Source: CAVVAE01 sp963746185 (GTDB lineage Bacteria; Actinomycetota; Actinomycetes; Propionibacteriales; Nocardioidaceae). From it: a DNA stretch of 64,000 nucleotides. Under the pieces are notes generated by a model. That model had not been told where the DNA came from and searched no databases. It worked only from the letters and a program-made list of their open reading frames with translations. This document shows, in pieces, positions 44,862 to 54,227 of this stretch (position 1 is its first letter; each line of letters begins with the position of its first letter). The stretch spans positions 310,001 through 374,000 of the forward strand of contig CAVVAE010000002.1 of the NCBI GenBank assembly GCA_963746185.1, written 5' to 3'. A program made the translations under genes and the position numbers.

Positions 44862-46193
44862 ATGCCGCACATTCACCGACTAGTCGCCGTTGCGGCTGCC
44901 GCCTCGATCGCCCTGATCGCAAGCGCTTGTACCGGCAGCACGTCAGGCGGCGCCAACGACGACCCGACGGAAGAAACGACGATCACGTTCTGGCACGGCT
45001 GGAGCGCGCCGAACGAGGTGAAGGCGATCGACGACAACGTGGCCGCGTTCGAGAAGGCCAACCCCAACATCCACGTGAACGTCGTCTCCAACATCACCGA
45101 CGACAAGATCAACCAGGCCTTGCGAGCAGGGGGGTCGAACGCCCCCGACGTCGTCTCGTCGTTCACCACCGACAACGTCGGCCAGTTCTGCTCCTCCAAC
45201 GTCTTCGCCGACCTGACGCCGTTCCTCGACAAGTCGGGAATCGACACTGAAGCGACGTTCCCGAAGCCGATGCTCGACTACACGCAGTTCGACGGCAAGC
45301 GGTGCGCACTCCCGCTTCTCGGCGACGCATACGGGCTCTACTACAACAAGGACGCCTTCAAGGATGCCGGGATCGCCGAACCACCGAAGACTCTCTCGGA
45401 GTTCCAGGAGGATGCCATCAAGCTGACCAAGTCCGACGGCGACTCGTACTCGCAGCTCGGGTTCATGCCGACGTTCCACGGCTACGAGTCCACGACGACG
45501 CACTATGCCGCGCAGTGGAACCCTGAGTACTTCGATGCCGACGGGAAGTCCACGGTCGCGACCGACCCGTCGTTCACCGACATGTTCGAGTGGCAGAAGG
45601 GCATGGTCGCCGCGCTGGGCGGCTTCGACAAGTTGGAGCGATACCGTACGACGTTCGGCGACGAGTTCGGAGCGAAGAACCCGTTCCACACAGGACAGGT
45701 CGCGATGGCTCTGGACGGCGAGTGGCGCACCGGCATGATCGACGACGCCGGAGTGGACTTCGACTACGGTGTGGCGCCGTTCCCGGTTCCTGACGACCAG
45801 GCGGACACCTACGGCAAGGGTTACCTCTCCGGGACGATCATCGGCATAGCGAGCACGAGCGACAAGCAGAATGCCGCATGGGAGCTGGTCAAGTACTTGA
45901 CGACCGACACCGATGCCGTAGTCAGCTTCTCCAACGCGATCCACAACATCCCCTCGACCATGGATGCGCTGAAGTCGCCTGACCTCATCGATGACCCGAA
46001 CTTCAAGGTCTTCCTCGGCATTGCCGAGAACCCCGACAGCAACACGACTCCTGCCAGCCCTAACGGCGGTGCCTACCAGATCACGCTTCAGGACTTCGGC
46101 TACAGCTACGAGGCAGGCAAGGAGTCTGATCTCGCCGCGGGACTCGAGAAAACCGCGGAACAGATCGACACCGATATCGAACGGTCGCGTTGA
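44862..46193 (+). CDS. Sugar ABC transporter substrate-binding lipoprotein
   Basis: A 443-residue extracellular solute-binding protein (family 1) with lipobox (ALIASACTGS) and the opening ETTITFWHGWSAPNEVKAID, followed by the usual two-lobe pattern (DVVSSFTTDNVGQFCSSNVF; PLLGDAYGLYYNKDAFKDAG; GQVAMALDGEWRTGMI). Family 1 proteins bind mono- to oligosaccharides. GAGGAGATCCTG precedes the ATG. First transporter gene after the ROK regulator; expected to supply the substrate of the GH4 enzyme downstream. Confidence 0.94.
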   Translation: MPHIHRLVAVAAAASIALIASACTGSTSGGANDDPTEETTITFWHGWSAPNEVKAIDDNVAAFEKANPNIHVNVVSNITDDKINQALRAGGSNAPDVVSSFTTDNVGQFCSSNVFADLTPFLDKSGIDTEATFPKPMLDYTQFDGKRCALPLLGDAYGLYYNKDAFKDAGIAEPPKTLSEFQEDAIKLTKSDGDSYSQLGFMPTFHGYESTTTHYAAQWNPEYFDADGKSTVATDPSFTDMFEWQKGMVAALGGFDKLERYRTTFGDEFGAKNPFHTGQVAMALDGEWRTGMIDDAGVDFDYGVAPFPVPDDQADTYGKGYLSGTIIGIASTSDKQNAAWELVKYLTTDTDAVVSFSNAIHNIPSTMDALKSPDLIDDPNFKVFLGIAENPDSNTTPASPNGGAYQITLQDFGYSYEAGKESDLAAGLEKTAEQIDTDIERSR

Positions 46194-46226
46194 GCAGCCG
46201 CTGCTTCGGGTGTTGAGTGAGCTGAC

Positions 46227-47207
46227 ATGTCGGTGGTGACCGGCGGACGCATGCCGTCCGTGTCCGCGCGGGCGGCGTCGCGGCGTGCCAGCAAGCGACG
46301 CGAGCGCTTGCGCATCCTGGCGTTCCTCTCACCTTGGCTGATCGGGGTAGGTGTCTTCTTCCTCTACCCACTCGGCGCGACGATCTACTTCTCGTTCATG
46401 AAGTACGACGGGTTCACGCCACCGACCTGGGTGGGCACCAGCAACTGGGACTACGCCTTCCACCACTACCCGCTGTTCTGGCCCGCCTTGCGCAACACCC
46501 TCTGGTTGATCCTCGCGATGGTGCCGCTTCGGGTGATCTTCGGTCTCGGAGTCGGACTGCTCGTCACCAAGATCAAGACAGGTGCGGGCTTCTTCCGTAC
46601 CGCCTTCTACATCCCCTACCTGGCGCCGCCCGTAGCAGCGACGATGGCCTTTGCATTCCTGCTCAACCCCGGGACCGGTCCAGTCAACACTCTGCTGGGC
46701 AAGCTGGGGCTGCCCCAGCCGGGGTGGTTCAACGACCCGGCCTGGTCCAAGCCAGCGCTCACGCTGCTCGCACTGTGGGGAATCGGCGATCTGATGGTGA
46801 TCTTCATGGCGTCGCTGCTCGACGTACCACGGGAGCAGTATGAAGCAGCGCATCTCGATGGGGCGGGCACGTGGAATCGCTTCCGCTTCATCACGCTGCC
46901 CAACATCCGGCCGATCGTATTGTTCGCCGTCGTCACCGGGATCATCGCGACGATGCAGCTCTACACGCAGCCCCTCGTCGCAGGGAAAGTGGCGAGTGGT
47001 GTGATCGCCGGCTCCGGCCAGCAGTTCGAGCCCGGCTACCCCGAAAAGTCGACGCTGACGCTGCCGCAGCTCGTCTACAACCTCGGCTTCCAGCGCTTCG
47101 ACATCGGCGCGGCATGCGTGTTGGCGCTGGTGCTGTTCGCGCTGTCGATGGTGTTCACTGCCCTGCTGATGAGGCGCGGTCACGGCTTCCTGTCGGCGGA
47201 GGACTGA
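46227..47207 (+). CDS. Sugar ABC transporter permease (MalF-like)
   Basis: A 326-residue permease with six membrane spans, starting with a basic cytoplasmic tail and WLIGVGVFFLYPLGATIYF. The EAA-loop region is YEAAHLDGAGTWNRFRFITL, which docks the ATPase. No ATPase is encoded in the operon, so a shared MsiK-like ATPase must serve it, as is common in actinobacteria. Confidence 0.94.
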   Translation: MSVVTGGRMPSVSARAASRRASKRRERLRILAFLSPWLIGVGVFFLYPLGATIYFSFMKYDGFTPPTWVGTSNWDYAFHHYPLFWPALRNTLWLILAMVPLRVIFGLGVGLLVTKIKTGAGFFRTAFYIPYLAPPVAATMAFAFLLNPGTGPVNTLLGKLGLPQPGWFNDPAWSKPALTLLALWGIGDLMVIFMASLLDVPREQYEAAHLDGAGTWNRFRFITLPNIRPIVLFAVVTGIIATMQLYTQPLVAGKVASGVIAGSGQQFEPGYPEKSTLTLPQLVYNLGFQRFDIGAACVLALVLFALSMVFTALLMRRGHGFLSAED

Positions 47208-47213
47208 GCGGAC

Positions 47214-48122
47214 ATGGCCGACAACCTCACCGTGGCAACCGAGCTTCGTAGACCAGTCAGCTCGCCAGAAACAATCGAGCGCACTCCGCCGCGCCGGCGT
47301 CAGGGCGTCCTCGAATGGGTCGGTGTGCACGCCCTCGCTGTCGCGGCCGCGCTGTTCTTCATCCTGCCGTTCGTCTTCGTCTTCCTCACGGCGTTGATGA
47401 GCGACGAGCAGGCGCTGACGCGGGACCTCTGGCCCAAGCCTTGGGAGTGGGACAACCTCTCGACGGTCTGGAACACGCCTGGCTTCCTCACCTGGTGGAA
47501 GAACACCTTGCTCTATGCCGGCCTCGGCACTCTGCTGACGTTGCTGTCGAGCATCCCCGTCGCCTATGCCCTTGCACGCTTCCGCTTCCGGGGCCGCAAC
47601 TTCGCGATGATGACGGTGATCTCGATGATGATGCTGCCGCCGCAGGTCGTCATCGTGCCGATGTATCTGTTCTGGGCGCAGCAGATGCACTTGTCAGGCA
47701 CGCTGTGGCCGCTGATCATCCCGATGGCATTCGGTGACCCGTTCACGATCTTCCTGTTGCGCCAGTTCCTGCTGACCATCCCGAAGGAGTACATCGATGC
47801 CGCCAAGGTCGACGGCTGCGGCGACTTCCGGGCGCTGATCCGCGTCGTCCTGCCGATGTCGAAGCCCGCCATCGCCGCAGTCGGGCTGTTCCAGTTTTTC
47901 TACTGTTGGAACGACTACTTCGGGCCGCAGATCTATGCGAGTGAGAACCCGGGCGCTTGGACGCTCAGCTATGGTCTGGAGTCCTTCAAAGGTGCCCACC
48001 ACACGAACTGGAACCTCACGATGGCCGCGACCCTGCTCGTGATGGCGCCGGTCATCATCTTGTTCTTCTTTGCCCAGAAGGCCTTCATCGAAGGCGTCAC
48101 GCTCACGGGGGTCAAGGGATGA
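47214..48122 (+). CDS. Sugar ABC transporter permease (MalG-like)
   Basis: A 302-residue partner permease: first span at AVAAALFFILPFVFVFLTAL, then EAA-loop YIDAAKVDGCGDFRALIRVVLP and six spans overall. Begins seven bases after the previous gene and its TGA overlaps the ATG of the GH4 gene (ATGA), so the operon is tightly coupled. Confidence 0.94.
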   Translation: MADNLTVATELRRPVSSPETIERTPPRRRQGVLEWVGVHALAVAAALFFILPFVFVFLTALMSDEQALTRDLWPKPWEWDNLSTVWNTPGFLTWWKNTLLYAGLGTLLTLLSSIPVAYALARFRFRGRNFAMMTVISMMMLPPQVVIVPMYLFWAQQMHLSGTLWPLIIPMAFGDPFTIFLLRQFLLTIPKEYIDAAKVDGCGDFRALIRVVLPMSKPAIAAVGLFQFFYCWNDYFGPQIYASENPGAWTLSYGLESFKGAHHTNWNLTMAATLLVMAPVIILFFFAQKAFIEGVTLTGVKG

Positions 48123-49387
48123 AGATCGCAGTCGTCGGCGGTGGTTCGACGTACACACCAGAGCTGGTCGATGGTCTGGCCCGGATGCACGACAGCTTCC
48201 CCGTCGACGAGCTCGCCTTGGTCGACCCGGCTGCCGATCGACTCGAGCTCGTCGGCGGCATATCGCGGCGGATCTTCGCCAAGCTCGGACACCCCGGCGT
48301 AATCACGACGACGTCGGACCTCGACTCGGCGATCGACGGCGCGGCGGCCGTCTTGCTTCAGCTTCGTGTCGGCGGACAGGCAGCGCGCGCCCTCGACGAG
48401 ACGTGGCCGCTCGAGTGCGGCTGCATCGGCCAGGAGACGACGGGTGCGGGCGGTCTAGCGAAGGCACTGCGCACCGTGCCGGTGGTGCTCGACATCGCGG
48501 AGCGCGTCAGACGCGCCAACCCGGACGCCTGGATCATCGACTTCACCAATCCCGTCGGCATCGTCACGCGTGCTCTGCTGGAGGCGGGTCACCAGGCGAT
48601 CGGACTGTGCAACGTCGCCATCGGGTTCCAACGGCGGTTCGCCGCACTGCTCGGAGTCGCACCTGACCAGGTTGCGCTCGACCACGTCGGTCTCAACCAC
48701 CTCACGTGGGAGCGAGCAGTGATCGTCGAAGGTGAGGACCGGCTACCCAGCTTGCTCGCGCAGCACGGTGACGCCATCGCCGCCGACCTGGAGCTGCCAC
48801 GTGATCTGCTCAATCGTCTTGGCGTGGTCCCGTCGTACTACCTCCGCTACTTCTATGCCCATGACGAGGTCGTGCGAGAGCTGTTGACCAGTCCGTCCCG
48901 GGCCGCGCAGGTCACCGAGATCGAGAACCGGCTGCTCGAGTTGTACGCCGATCCGAACGTCAACGAGAAGCCGGTCGAGCTCTCGCAACGCGGGGGCGCC
49001 TACTACTCCGAAGCCGCGGTCGCGCTCGCGTCATCCCTGCTCGGCGCCGCGCCCTCAGACGGCACGGCTGCGAAGCACGTCGTCAACATCCGCAACGATG
49101 GCACCCTTCCGTTCCTGCCCGATGACGCCGTCATCGAAGTACCCGCAGTGGTCGACAAGTCGGGGGCCAAGGCACAGCCCGTTGCCCCTCTCGAGCCGCT
49201 GTTTGCTGGGCTCGTCGCGGCCACGACGTCGTACGAGCACCTCGCTCTCGACGCAGCCGTGCACGGCGGATACGACCGTGTCTTCAAGGCGATGCTCGCG
49301 CATCCCTTGATCGGCCAGTACGACCTGGCCCGCGGTCTGACCGACCGGCTGGTCGCCCACAACCGCGAGCACTTGCCATGGGCGTGA
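48119..49387 (+). CDS. Glycoside hydrolase family 4 (6-phospho-beta-glucosidase-like)
   Basis: A 422-residue NAD- and metal-dependent GH4 enzyme: N-terminal NAD site MKIAVVGGGSTYTPELVDG, CGCIGQETTGAGGLAKALR, the metal-binding cysteine in IGLCNVAIGFQRR and histidine in GLNHLTW. GH4 enzymes cleave mostly 6-phosphorylated disaccharides by an oxidation-elimination route. Because the operon has an ABC importer, not a phosphotransferase system, the phosphate must come from the kinase encoded next, or the enzyme accepts unphosphorylated sugar. This combination is worth attention. Confidence 0.93.
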   Translation: MKIAVVGGGSTYTPELVDGLARMHDSFPVDELALVDPAADRLELVGGISRRIFAKLGHPGVITTTSDLDSAIDGAAAVLLQLRVGGQAARALDETWPLECGCIGQETTGAGGLAKALRTVPVVLDIAERVRRANPDAWIIDFTNPVGIVTRALLEAGHQAIGLCNVAIGFQRRFAALLGVAPDQVALDHVGLNHLTWERAVIVEGEDRLPSLLAQHGDAIAADLELPRDLLNRLGVVPSYYLRYFYAHDEVVRELLTSPSRAAQVTEIENRLLELYADPNVNEKPVELSQRGGAYYSEAAVALASSLLGAAPSDGTAAKHVVNIRNDGTLPFLPDDAVIEVPAVVDKSGAKAQPVAPLEPLFAGLVAATTSYEHLALDAAVHGGYDRVFKAMLAHPLIGQYDLARGLTDRLVAHNREHLPWA

Positions 49388-49391
49388 CGCG

Positions 49392-50408
49392 ATGACAACC
49401 CAGCCCGCGTTGGCCGGGGGCGTGCTCGCCATCGACGCAGGCAACAGCAAGACCGACGTCGCGATCGTGCGTTCGGACGGCACGGTCGTGGCCACGGCCC
49501 GCGGTGGCGGGTTCGACCCGCATCACATGGGCACGAGCCAGGCCGTGGCGATGCTGGCTGGACTGGTCGGGGCTGTCGCGACATCGGCAGGGCTCGACGG
49601 CAACAGCAACGTTCCTCTCGTCGAGCACGTCTCGGCCTGCCTGGCGAACGCCGACCTCCCCGTTGAGCAAGCGCAGGTCGAGCACGAGATCACCGCCCAA
49701 GGCTGGGGCCGTTCGGTATTCGTCGGCAACGACACGCTTGCGCTGCTGCGCGCCGGCGTGAAGGAGCCCCAAGGCATCGCCGTCGTATGCGGTGCAGGCA
49801 TCAACTGCGCCGGGCTGCGTCACGACGGCCAGACCGTCCAGTTCGCGGCGGTCGGCACCATCTCCGGCGACTGGGGCGGCGGAGGTCACCTGTCGCTGGA
49901 AGCCATGTGGTGGGCAGCGCGGGCCGACGACGGACGCGGCCCGCTCACTGAGCTGACGCGTGCGCTGCCCGCGCACTTCGAGCTGTCGACGATGGCCGAT
50001 CTGATCGAGGCGTTGCACCTCGGCAAGATCTCCGACACCCGGAGGCTCGAACTCACCCCGGTGCTCTTCGCCGTCGCGGCTCGCGGTGACGAGGTCGCGC
50101 GGCGGATCGTGCAGCGACAGGCCGAGGAAATCGTCGCGTTTGCTGTCGCGGCTCTGCGGCGGCTCGAACTGCTTGACGAGCGCGTCGACATCGTCCTCGG
50201 CGGCGGCGTCCTCACCGCGCGGCACCCGCTGCTGCTCGACGCCATCGAAGAGCTGCTCTCGATCGAGGCGCCACACGCCGTACCCAAGGTGGTCACGACC
50301 CCGCCGGTGGTCGGTGCGGCACTGCTCGGCCTCGACCACATCGGGTCGAAGGATGACGACCGCGCCAGGCTGCGCGCCGGCTTCGCCGCCCCGGCGTCCA
50401 TGCCCTGA
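49392..50408 (+). CDS. BadF/BadG-type sugar kinase (N-acetylglucosamine kinase-like)
   Basis: A 338-residue ASKHA-fold kinase: phosphate-1 loop LAIDAGNSKTDVAIV near the N-terminus, ADLPVEQ-linked middle, and phosphate-2 VVCGAGINCAG; C-terminal adenosine loop DIVLGGGVLTARHP. Close to actinobacterial and human GlcNAc-kinase-type proteins. Starts four bases after the GH4 stop. It probably phosphorylates the imported sugar, either the disaccharide before GH4 cleavage or the released monosaccharide. Last gene of the operon, convergent with dapF. Confidence 0.9.
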   Translation: MTTQPALAGGVLAIDAGNSKTDVAIVRSDGTVVATARGGGFDPHHMGTSQAVAMLAGLVGAVATSAGLDGNSNVPLVEHVSACLANADLPVEQAQVEHEITAQGWGRSVFVGNDTLALLRAGVKEPQGIAVVCGAGINCAGLRHDGQTVQFAAVGTISGDWGGGGHLSLEAMWWAARADDGRGPLTELTRALPAHFELSTMADLIEALHLGKISDTRRLELTPVLFAVAARGDEVARRIVQRQAEEIVAFAVAALRRLELLDERVDIVLGGGVLTARHPLLLDAIEELLSIEAPHAVPKVVTTPPVVGAALLGLDHIGSKDDDRARLRAGFAAPASMP

Positions 50409-50417
50409 GGACGCGCG

Positions 50418-51239
50418 TCAGCCGGTCCAGGTGCCGGACGCGACGAGTACGGCCGATCCTTTCAGGTGGATGTGGTCGTCTGCACCCCACGTGACCGTGA
50501 GCTGTCCGCCTGGGACCTCGACGGCGTACGACGTGGGGAGCTCTGCTCTTCCGGCCTCTTGCAAAGCCGCCGCGGCCACGATGGCGCACGCGCCGGTTCC
50601 GCATGACCAGGTCTCTCCGACACCGCGCTCGAAGACCCGCATCGCGAGGTCACGGTCACCGCGTCTGACCACGAACTCGATGTTGACGCCGGCGGGGTAC
50701 TCCTCGATGCAGAAGTACGGTGAGTGCGCGAGCTCGCCGACTCCGTCGAGGGCATCCACGAACACGACCGCGTGGGGGTTCCCCATGTCGACCTTCAGCG
50801 CCTCGTGCACGTGCCCGTCGACCGACACCGTGACGGGGCCGCCGACCTTCGGGTTGCCCATGTCGACGCTGATCTCGCCGTCGTCGCAGAACGTCACGAG
50901 CTTGATCCCGTCACGCGTGTCGACGGGGAGAGGGCCGTCGAGGGTGTTGACGTCGACCAGCCCGGCGTCTGCGAGGTAACGCGCGAACACCCGGATCCCG
51001 TTGCCGCACATCTCCGACACTGATCCGTCGGCGTTGCGGTAGTCCATGAACCAGTCCGCTCCCCCGTCGACATCACCGTGGAGCACCCGCAGCACTCCGT
51101 CGGCGCCGACGCCGGCTCGTCGGTCACACAGCGCGGCCACGACCTCGGGTTGCAGGTCGCCGTGCACGGTGCCGTCGAGGTCGGGCAGCACGACGAAGTC
51201 GTTGCGGGTGCCGTGACCCTTGACGAAAGGGAAGCTCAC
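50418..51239 (-). CDS. dapF: Diaminopimelate epimerase
   Basis: A 273-residue DapF, which converts LL- to meso-diaminopimelate for lysine and peptidoglycan. Both catalytic cysteines are visible: Cys 78 in EMCGNGIRVF and the second in SCGTGACAIVAA (about 211). The GTG at 51239 overlaps the TGA of miaA, so dapF is translated after miaA. Confidence 0.97.
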   Translation of the reverse strand: MSFPFVKGHGTRNDFVVLPDLDGTVHGDLQPEVVAALCDRRAGVGADGVLRVLHGDVDGGADWFMDYRNADGSVSEMCGNGIRVFARYLADAGLVDVNTLDGPLPVDTRDGIKLVTFCDDGEISVDMGNPKVGGPVTVSVDGHVHEALKVDMGNPHAVVFVDALDGVGELAHSPYFCIEEYPAGVNIEFVVRRGDRDLAMRVFERGVGETWSCGTGACAIVAAAALQEAGRAELPTSYAVEVPGGQLTVTWGADDHIHLKGSAVLVASGTWTG

Positions 51240-52189
51240 GCCATCGATCGTACGGTGCTGGCGGCGTGGACTAGCAGGTCCGGCGCGTCATACTCCAGCC
51301 AGTGGATGCGCGGATCCTTGCGAAACCAGGTGTCTTGACGCCGCGCGAACCTGCGCGTGCCACGCATGGTCTCTTCGCGGGCTTCATCTTCCGTGCATTC
51401 GCCGGCGAGGAACCGCAAGACCTGGGCGTACCCGAGGGCTCGACTCGCCGTCCGGCCCTCGCGGAGGCCGTGTCGCTCCAGCCGTCGTACCTCGTCGACG
51501 AAGCCGGTCGCCCACATCCTCTCGACGCGCGCCTCGATGCGTTTGTCGAGGACGTCGCGCGGAACGTCGATGCCGAGCTGGACCACGTGGTCGAACGCGT
51601 AGACGTGCTGGGGCAGCGTCGCCTGGTACGGGCGACCGGTGATCTCGATGACCTCGAGTGCCCTGACGATGCGGCGGCCGTTGCTCGGCAAGATCACCTC
51701 GGCCGCAGCCGGGTCGCGTTGCCGCAGTCGCTCGTGGAGCGCATCTGATCCGACCTGCGCGAGCTCGTCCTCCAACCGGGAGCGCACGACCGCGTCGGTG
51801 CCCGGAAACTCGAACTCGTCGAGCACCGCTCGCAGATAGAGCGCCGACCCGCCGACGAAGATCGGCACTCGCTGACGACTCCGGCAGTCCGAGATCGCCT
51901 CCCGTGCCCAACCCTGGAACTCCGCGACGCTTGCGGGCTCACCGACGTCGAGCAGGTCGAGCACATGGTGTGGCACACCCCGCCGCTCTTCACCAGTCGA
52001 CTTGGCCGTGCCGATGTCCATGCCGCGGTAGATCTGCATGGAGTCGCCGTTGACGACCTCCCCGCCGAGCTCTAGGGCCAGCGACACCGCGAGCTCGCTC
52101 TTGCCCGCGGCCGTCGGACCCACCACGGCCACGACCGGCACCACGGGCACCTCGGAGGCAGCCGCGGAGTCAGACGTCGGCGTGGGCAC
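51236..52189 (-). CDS. miaA: tRNA dimethylallyltransferase
   Basis: A 317-residue MiaA, adding the isopentenyl group to A37 of tRNAs that read UNN codons. P-loop VVGPTAAGKSELAVS (about residues 22-36), NGDSMQIYRGMDIGTAKS, and the C-terminal DTWFRKDPRIHWL. Starts at GTG 52189 with a weak ribosome-binding site. Works ahead of MiaB, encoded at 57076. Confidence 0.97.
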   Translation of the reverse strand: MPTPTSDSAAASEVPVVPVVAVVGPTAAGKSELAVSLALELGGEVVNGDSMQIYRGMDIGTAKSTGEERRGVPHHVLDLLDVGEPASVAEFQGWAREAISDCRSRQRVPIFVGGSALYLRAVLDEFEFPGTDAVVRSRLEDELAQVGSDALHERLRQRDPAAAEVILPSNGRRIVRALEVIEITGRPYQATLPQHVYAFDHVVQLGIDVPRDVLDKRIEARVERMWATGFVDEVRRLERHGLREGRTASRALGYAQVLRFLAGECTEDEAREETMRGTRRFARRQDTWFRKDPRIHWLEYDAPDLLVHAASTVRSMA

Positions 52190-52256
52190 GCGGCGATTAT
52201 CGCCGACTAGTCAGAACCTCACGTCGGCGGAGCAACGCCAGTGTCTGACAAGTCGG

Positions 52257-53810
52257 TTAGCGGGGGGTCTGGCGCGAGTCGAGCCACGTGTCGATCAGCG
52301 CAGTGAGGTCGCGGCCCGCCTGGGCGTTGACCCATGCAGTGAAGGTCTCGCGGTCAACGTTTTCGTTGGCGTGCTCGGCGGGCCAGGCCTTCACGAGGTC
52401 CTCGAAGCGGGAGTCACCGATCCGTTGTCTGATCTCGTCAAGCATCAACGCCGGGCCGAGATAGACGTTTGTCTCGCCGAACTTCTCGGGGTCGAAGTCT
52501 CCCGGCGGTCCCGCGAAGAGGCGGGCCACCTGGTCGGGTTCACGCCACCGGGTGATGCCGCCGCCAGCCTGGAAGCGGCCGGTGTCGGCTTCGTACCACT
52601 GCTGCATGTACATCGCCCAGCCCTCGTTGAGCCACAAGCCCTGCCAGTCCGTTGGTGTGACGCTGTCACCGAACCACTGGTGCGACATCTCGTGCTGCAG
52701 GACGGCGTCGGGTCTATCGACTGCGCCCCGGCTCATCGTGATCATGGTCTGGGTCTCCATGGCGCTCGCTCCGCCCACGACCACGATGCCAAGCGTCGAG
52801 AACGGATACGCACCGGCATGCTCGGTGAGCCATTCGAAGGCTTTCCGCCCTTCCGCACGTAGGTCCGGCAAGACCGCGGCATCCCTCGGCATCAGCCAGT
52901 AGGAGATGGCGAATCCGTCGCTCGTCGTGCCGAGGTATCGCTCGTAGGGCCCGATCGCCAGTGTCGTCAGGTACGACGCCATCGGCTCGTCGACGTGCCA
53001 CCGAGTCACCGTCCCCGTCGACGTCTTGTCGGTGACCTGGCTCTGCAGGTTGCCGTTGAACACGCCCACGTCGGTCGACTCGGTCTCGATGCGAGCGTCG
53101 TACAGCGCCTCGTCAGAAGGGTGGTCGTTGACTGGGTACCAGGTGAACGCGCCGTAGGGCTCCTGGAACGTGTAGACCGCTCCCTCGGCGTCGGTGTGCC
53201 ACCCGAGTCCCTCGGTCATGTCGCCTCGGAGACTCGGTGCCGGCGTGGACGTGGGTTGACCGCCGTACCTGATCACGAAGGTGTGGGTGCCATCGGGCGT
53301 GAGGCCTGGTGTGGTCATGACAAGGCCGTCATCGTCGTGTCTGAACTCGATCGGGTCGTCATCGAGATGCACGGTCGTCACGTGGAGCGCGTCGGAGAGG
53401 TCGAGCCGGATCTGATCGGTCTGCTGTGTCGCGCGAAATGTCAGCGTCGTCGTCGCCGTCAACTGCTGGTCGCTGTAGTGCAGGTCGAGAAAGTAGTGCA
53501 GCGCGTCAACCTCGGGATTGCTCATGGCGGGGTAGTACGGGTCCTCAACCGGGGTCGACCGCGCCGCCTTCAACTCCGCTGCGCTCGGCACCTCGTTCTG
53601 GTTGTTCACCGGGGGGCTGTCGCTTGGCTCTGTCGGGTCGGAGGGCTCGGTGGGCTCGGTGGGGCTCGTCGGGCTGGTGCTCGCTGACGTGGTCGGCGGC
53701 TCCGCCGTAGCGATGGTCTCGGCCGTCCCACCACAGCCAGCGGTGACCAGCAAGAGCACGGCGAGCACAGCCAGGGTCGCTGCTGAACGCGGCCGGCTCG
53801 TTCGCGTCAT
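52257..53810 (-). CDS. M1-family zinc metallopeptidase lipoprotein
   Basis: A 517-residue protein: signal peptide and lipobox (LLLVTAGCGG), a low-complexity linker of Thr/Ser/Pro/Glu repeats (about 30-70), an N-terminal beta-domain, then the gluzincin active site HEMSHQWF with the downstream glutamate in LNEGWAMY. The GAMEN-like motif appears as GGASAMETQ. It is thus a surface-anchored aminopeptidase lacking the long C-terminal domain of PepN. GGGAGACCGACCG before ATG 53810 decides the start over a long upstream frame. Confidence 0.92.
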   Translation of the reverse strand: MTRTSRPRSAATLAVLAVLLLVTAGCGGTAETIATAEPPTTSASTSPTSPTEPTEPSDPTEPSDSPPVNNQNEVPSAAELKAARSTPVEDPYYPAMSNPEVDALHYFLDLHYSDQQLTATTTLTFRATQQTDQIRLDLSDALHVTTVHLDDDPIEFRHDDDGLVMTTPGLTPDGTHTFVIRYGGQPTSTPAPSLRGDMTEGLGWHTDAEGAVYTFQEPYGAFTWYPVNDHPSDEALYDARIETESTDVGVFNGNLQSQVTDKTSTGTVTRWHVDEPMASYLTTLAIGPYERYLGTTSDGFAISYWLMPRDAAVLPDLRAEGRKAFEWLTEHAGAYPFSTLGIVVVGGASAMETQTMITMSRGAVDRPDAVLQHEMSHQWFGDSVTPTDWQGLWLNEGWAMYMQQWYEADTGRFQAGGGITRWREPDQVARLFAGPPGDFDPEKFGETNVYLGPALMLDEIRQRIGDSRFEDLVKAWPAEHANENVDRETFTAWVNAQAGRDLTALIDTWLDSRQTPR

Positions 53811-53993
53811 CGGTCGGTCTCCCGGTGGTGTGGGTGTCATCCAGGGTAGGCAGATCGAGGGCCAGGCCTGCTCGTTTGTCCACAGGACAGCCCAGAACGG
53901 GGCGGACCTCGGTCGCGCGCATCCTGATGCGTTGAGCACAGCGGCTGGGTGAGCAAGGATGGCGGCACGCAACGTGAGCGCTACGGAGGACAG

Positions 53994-54224
53994 ATGGGAT
54001 TCCTGGACAAGTTCAAGAGTAAGACGGCCGATGTGGTCGACAAGCACGGCGACAAGATCAGCTCGGGTCTCGACAAGGCCGGCGACCTGGTCGACAAGAA
54101 GACCAAGGGGAAGCACCACGACAAGATCGAGTCGGCCAAGTCCAAGACCGAGGACGCGCTCGACAAGCTCGACGGCAAGGACGATGACATCAAGAACGAC
54201 GGTAGGGACGGCAAAACCACCTAG
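53994..54224 (+). CDS. Small charged antitoxin-like protein (Rv0909-type)
   Basis: A 76-residue, lysine/aspartate-rich protein opening MGFLDKFKSKTADVVDKHGD, with repeated DK(L/A)GD-type helical segments. It resembles the Rv0909/MT0933 family, annotated as antitoxin, but no toxin gene is adjacent (the next gene is convergent), so an antitoxin role is doubtful. TACGGAGGACAG precedes the ATG. Confidence 0.8.
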   Translation: MGFLDKFKSKTADVVDKHGDKISSGLDKAGDLVDKKTKGKHHDKIESAKSKTEDALDKLDGKDDDIKNDGRDGKTT

Positions 54225-54227
54225 TCG

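Noticed and set aside
53994..54224. Toxin-antitoxin pair
   Set aside because: The antitoxin-like protein has no adjacent toxin; the neighbouring genes are a LigB-like protein and an M1 peptidase.
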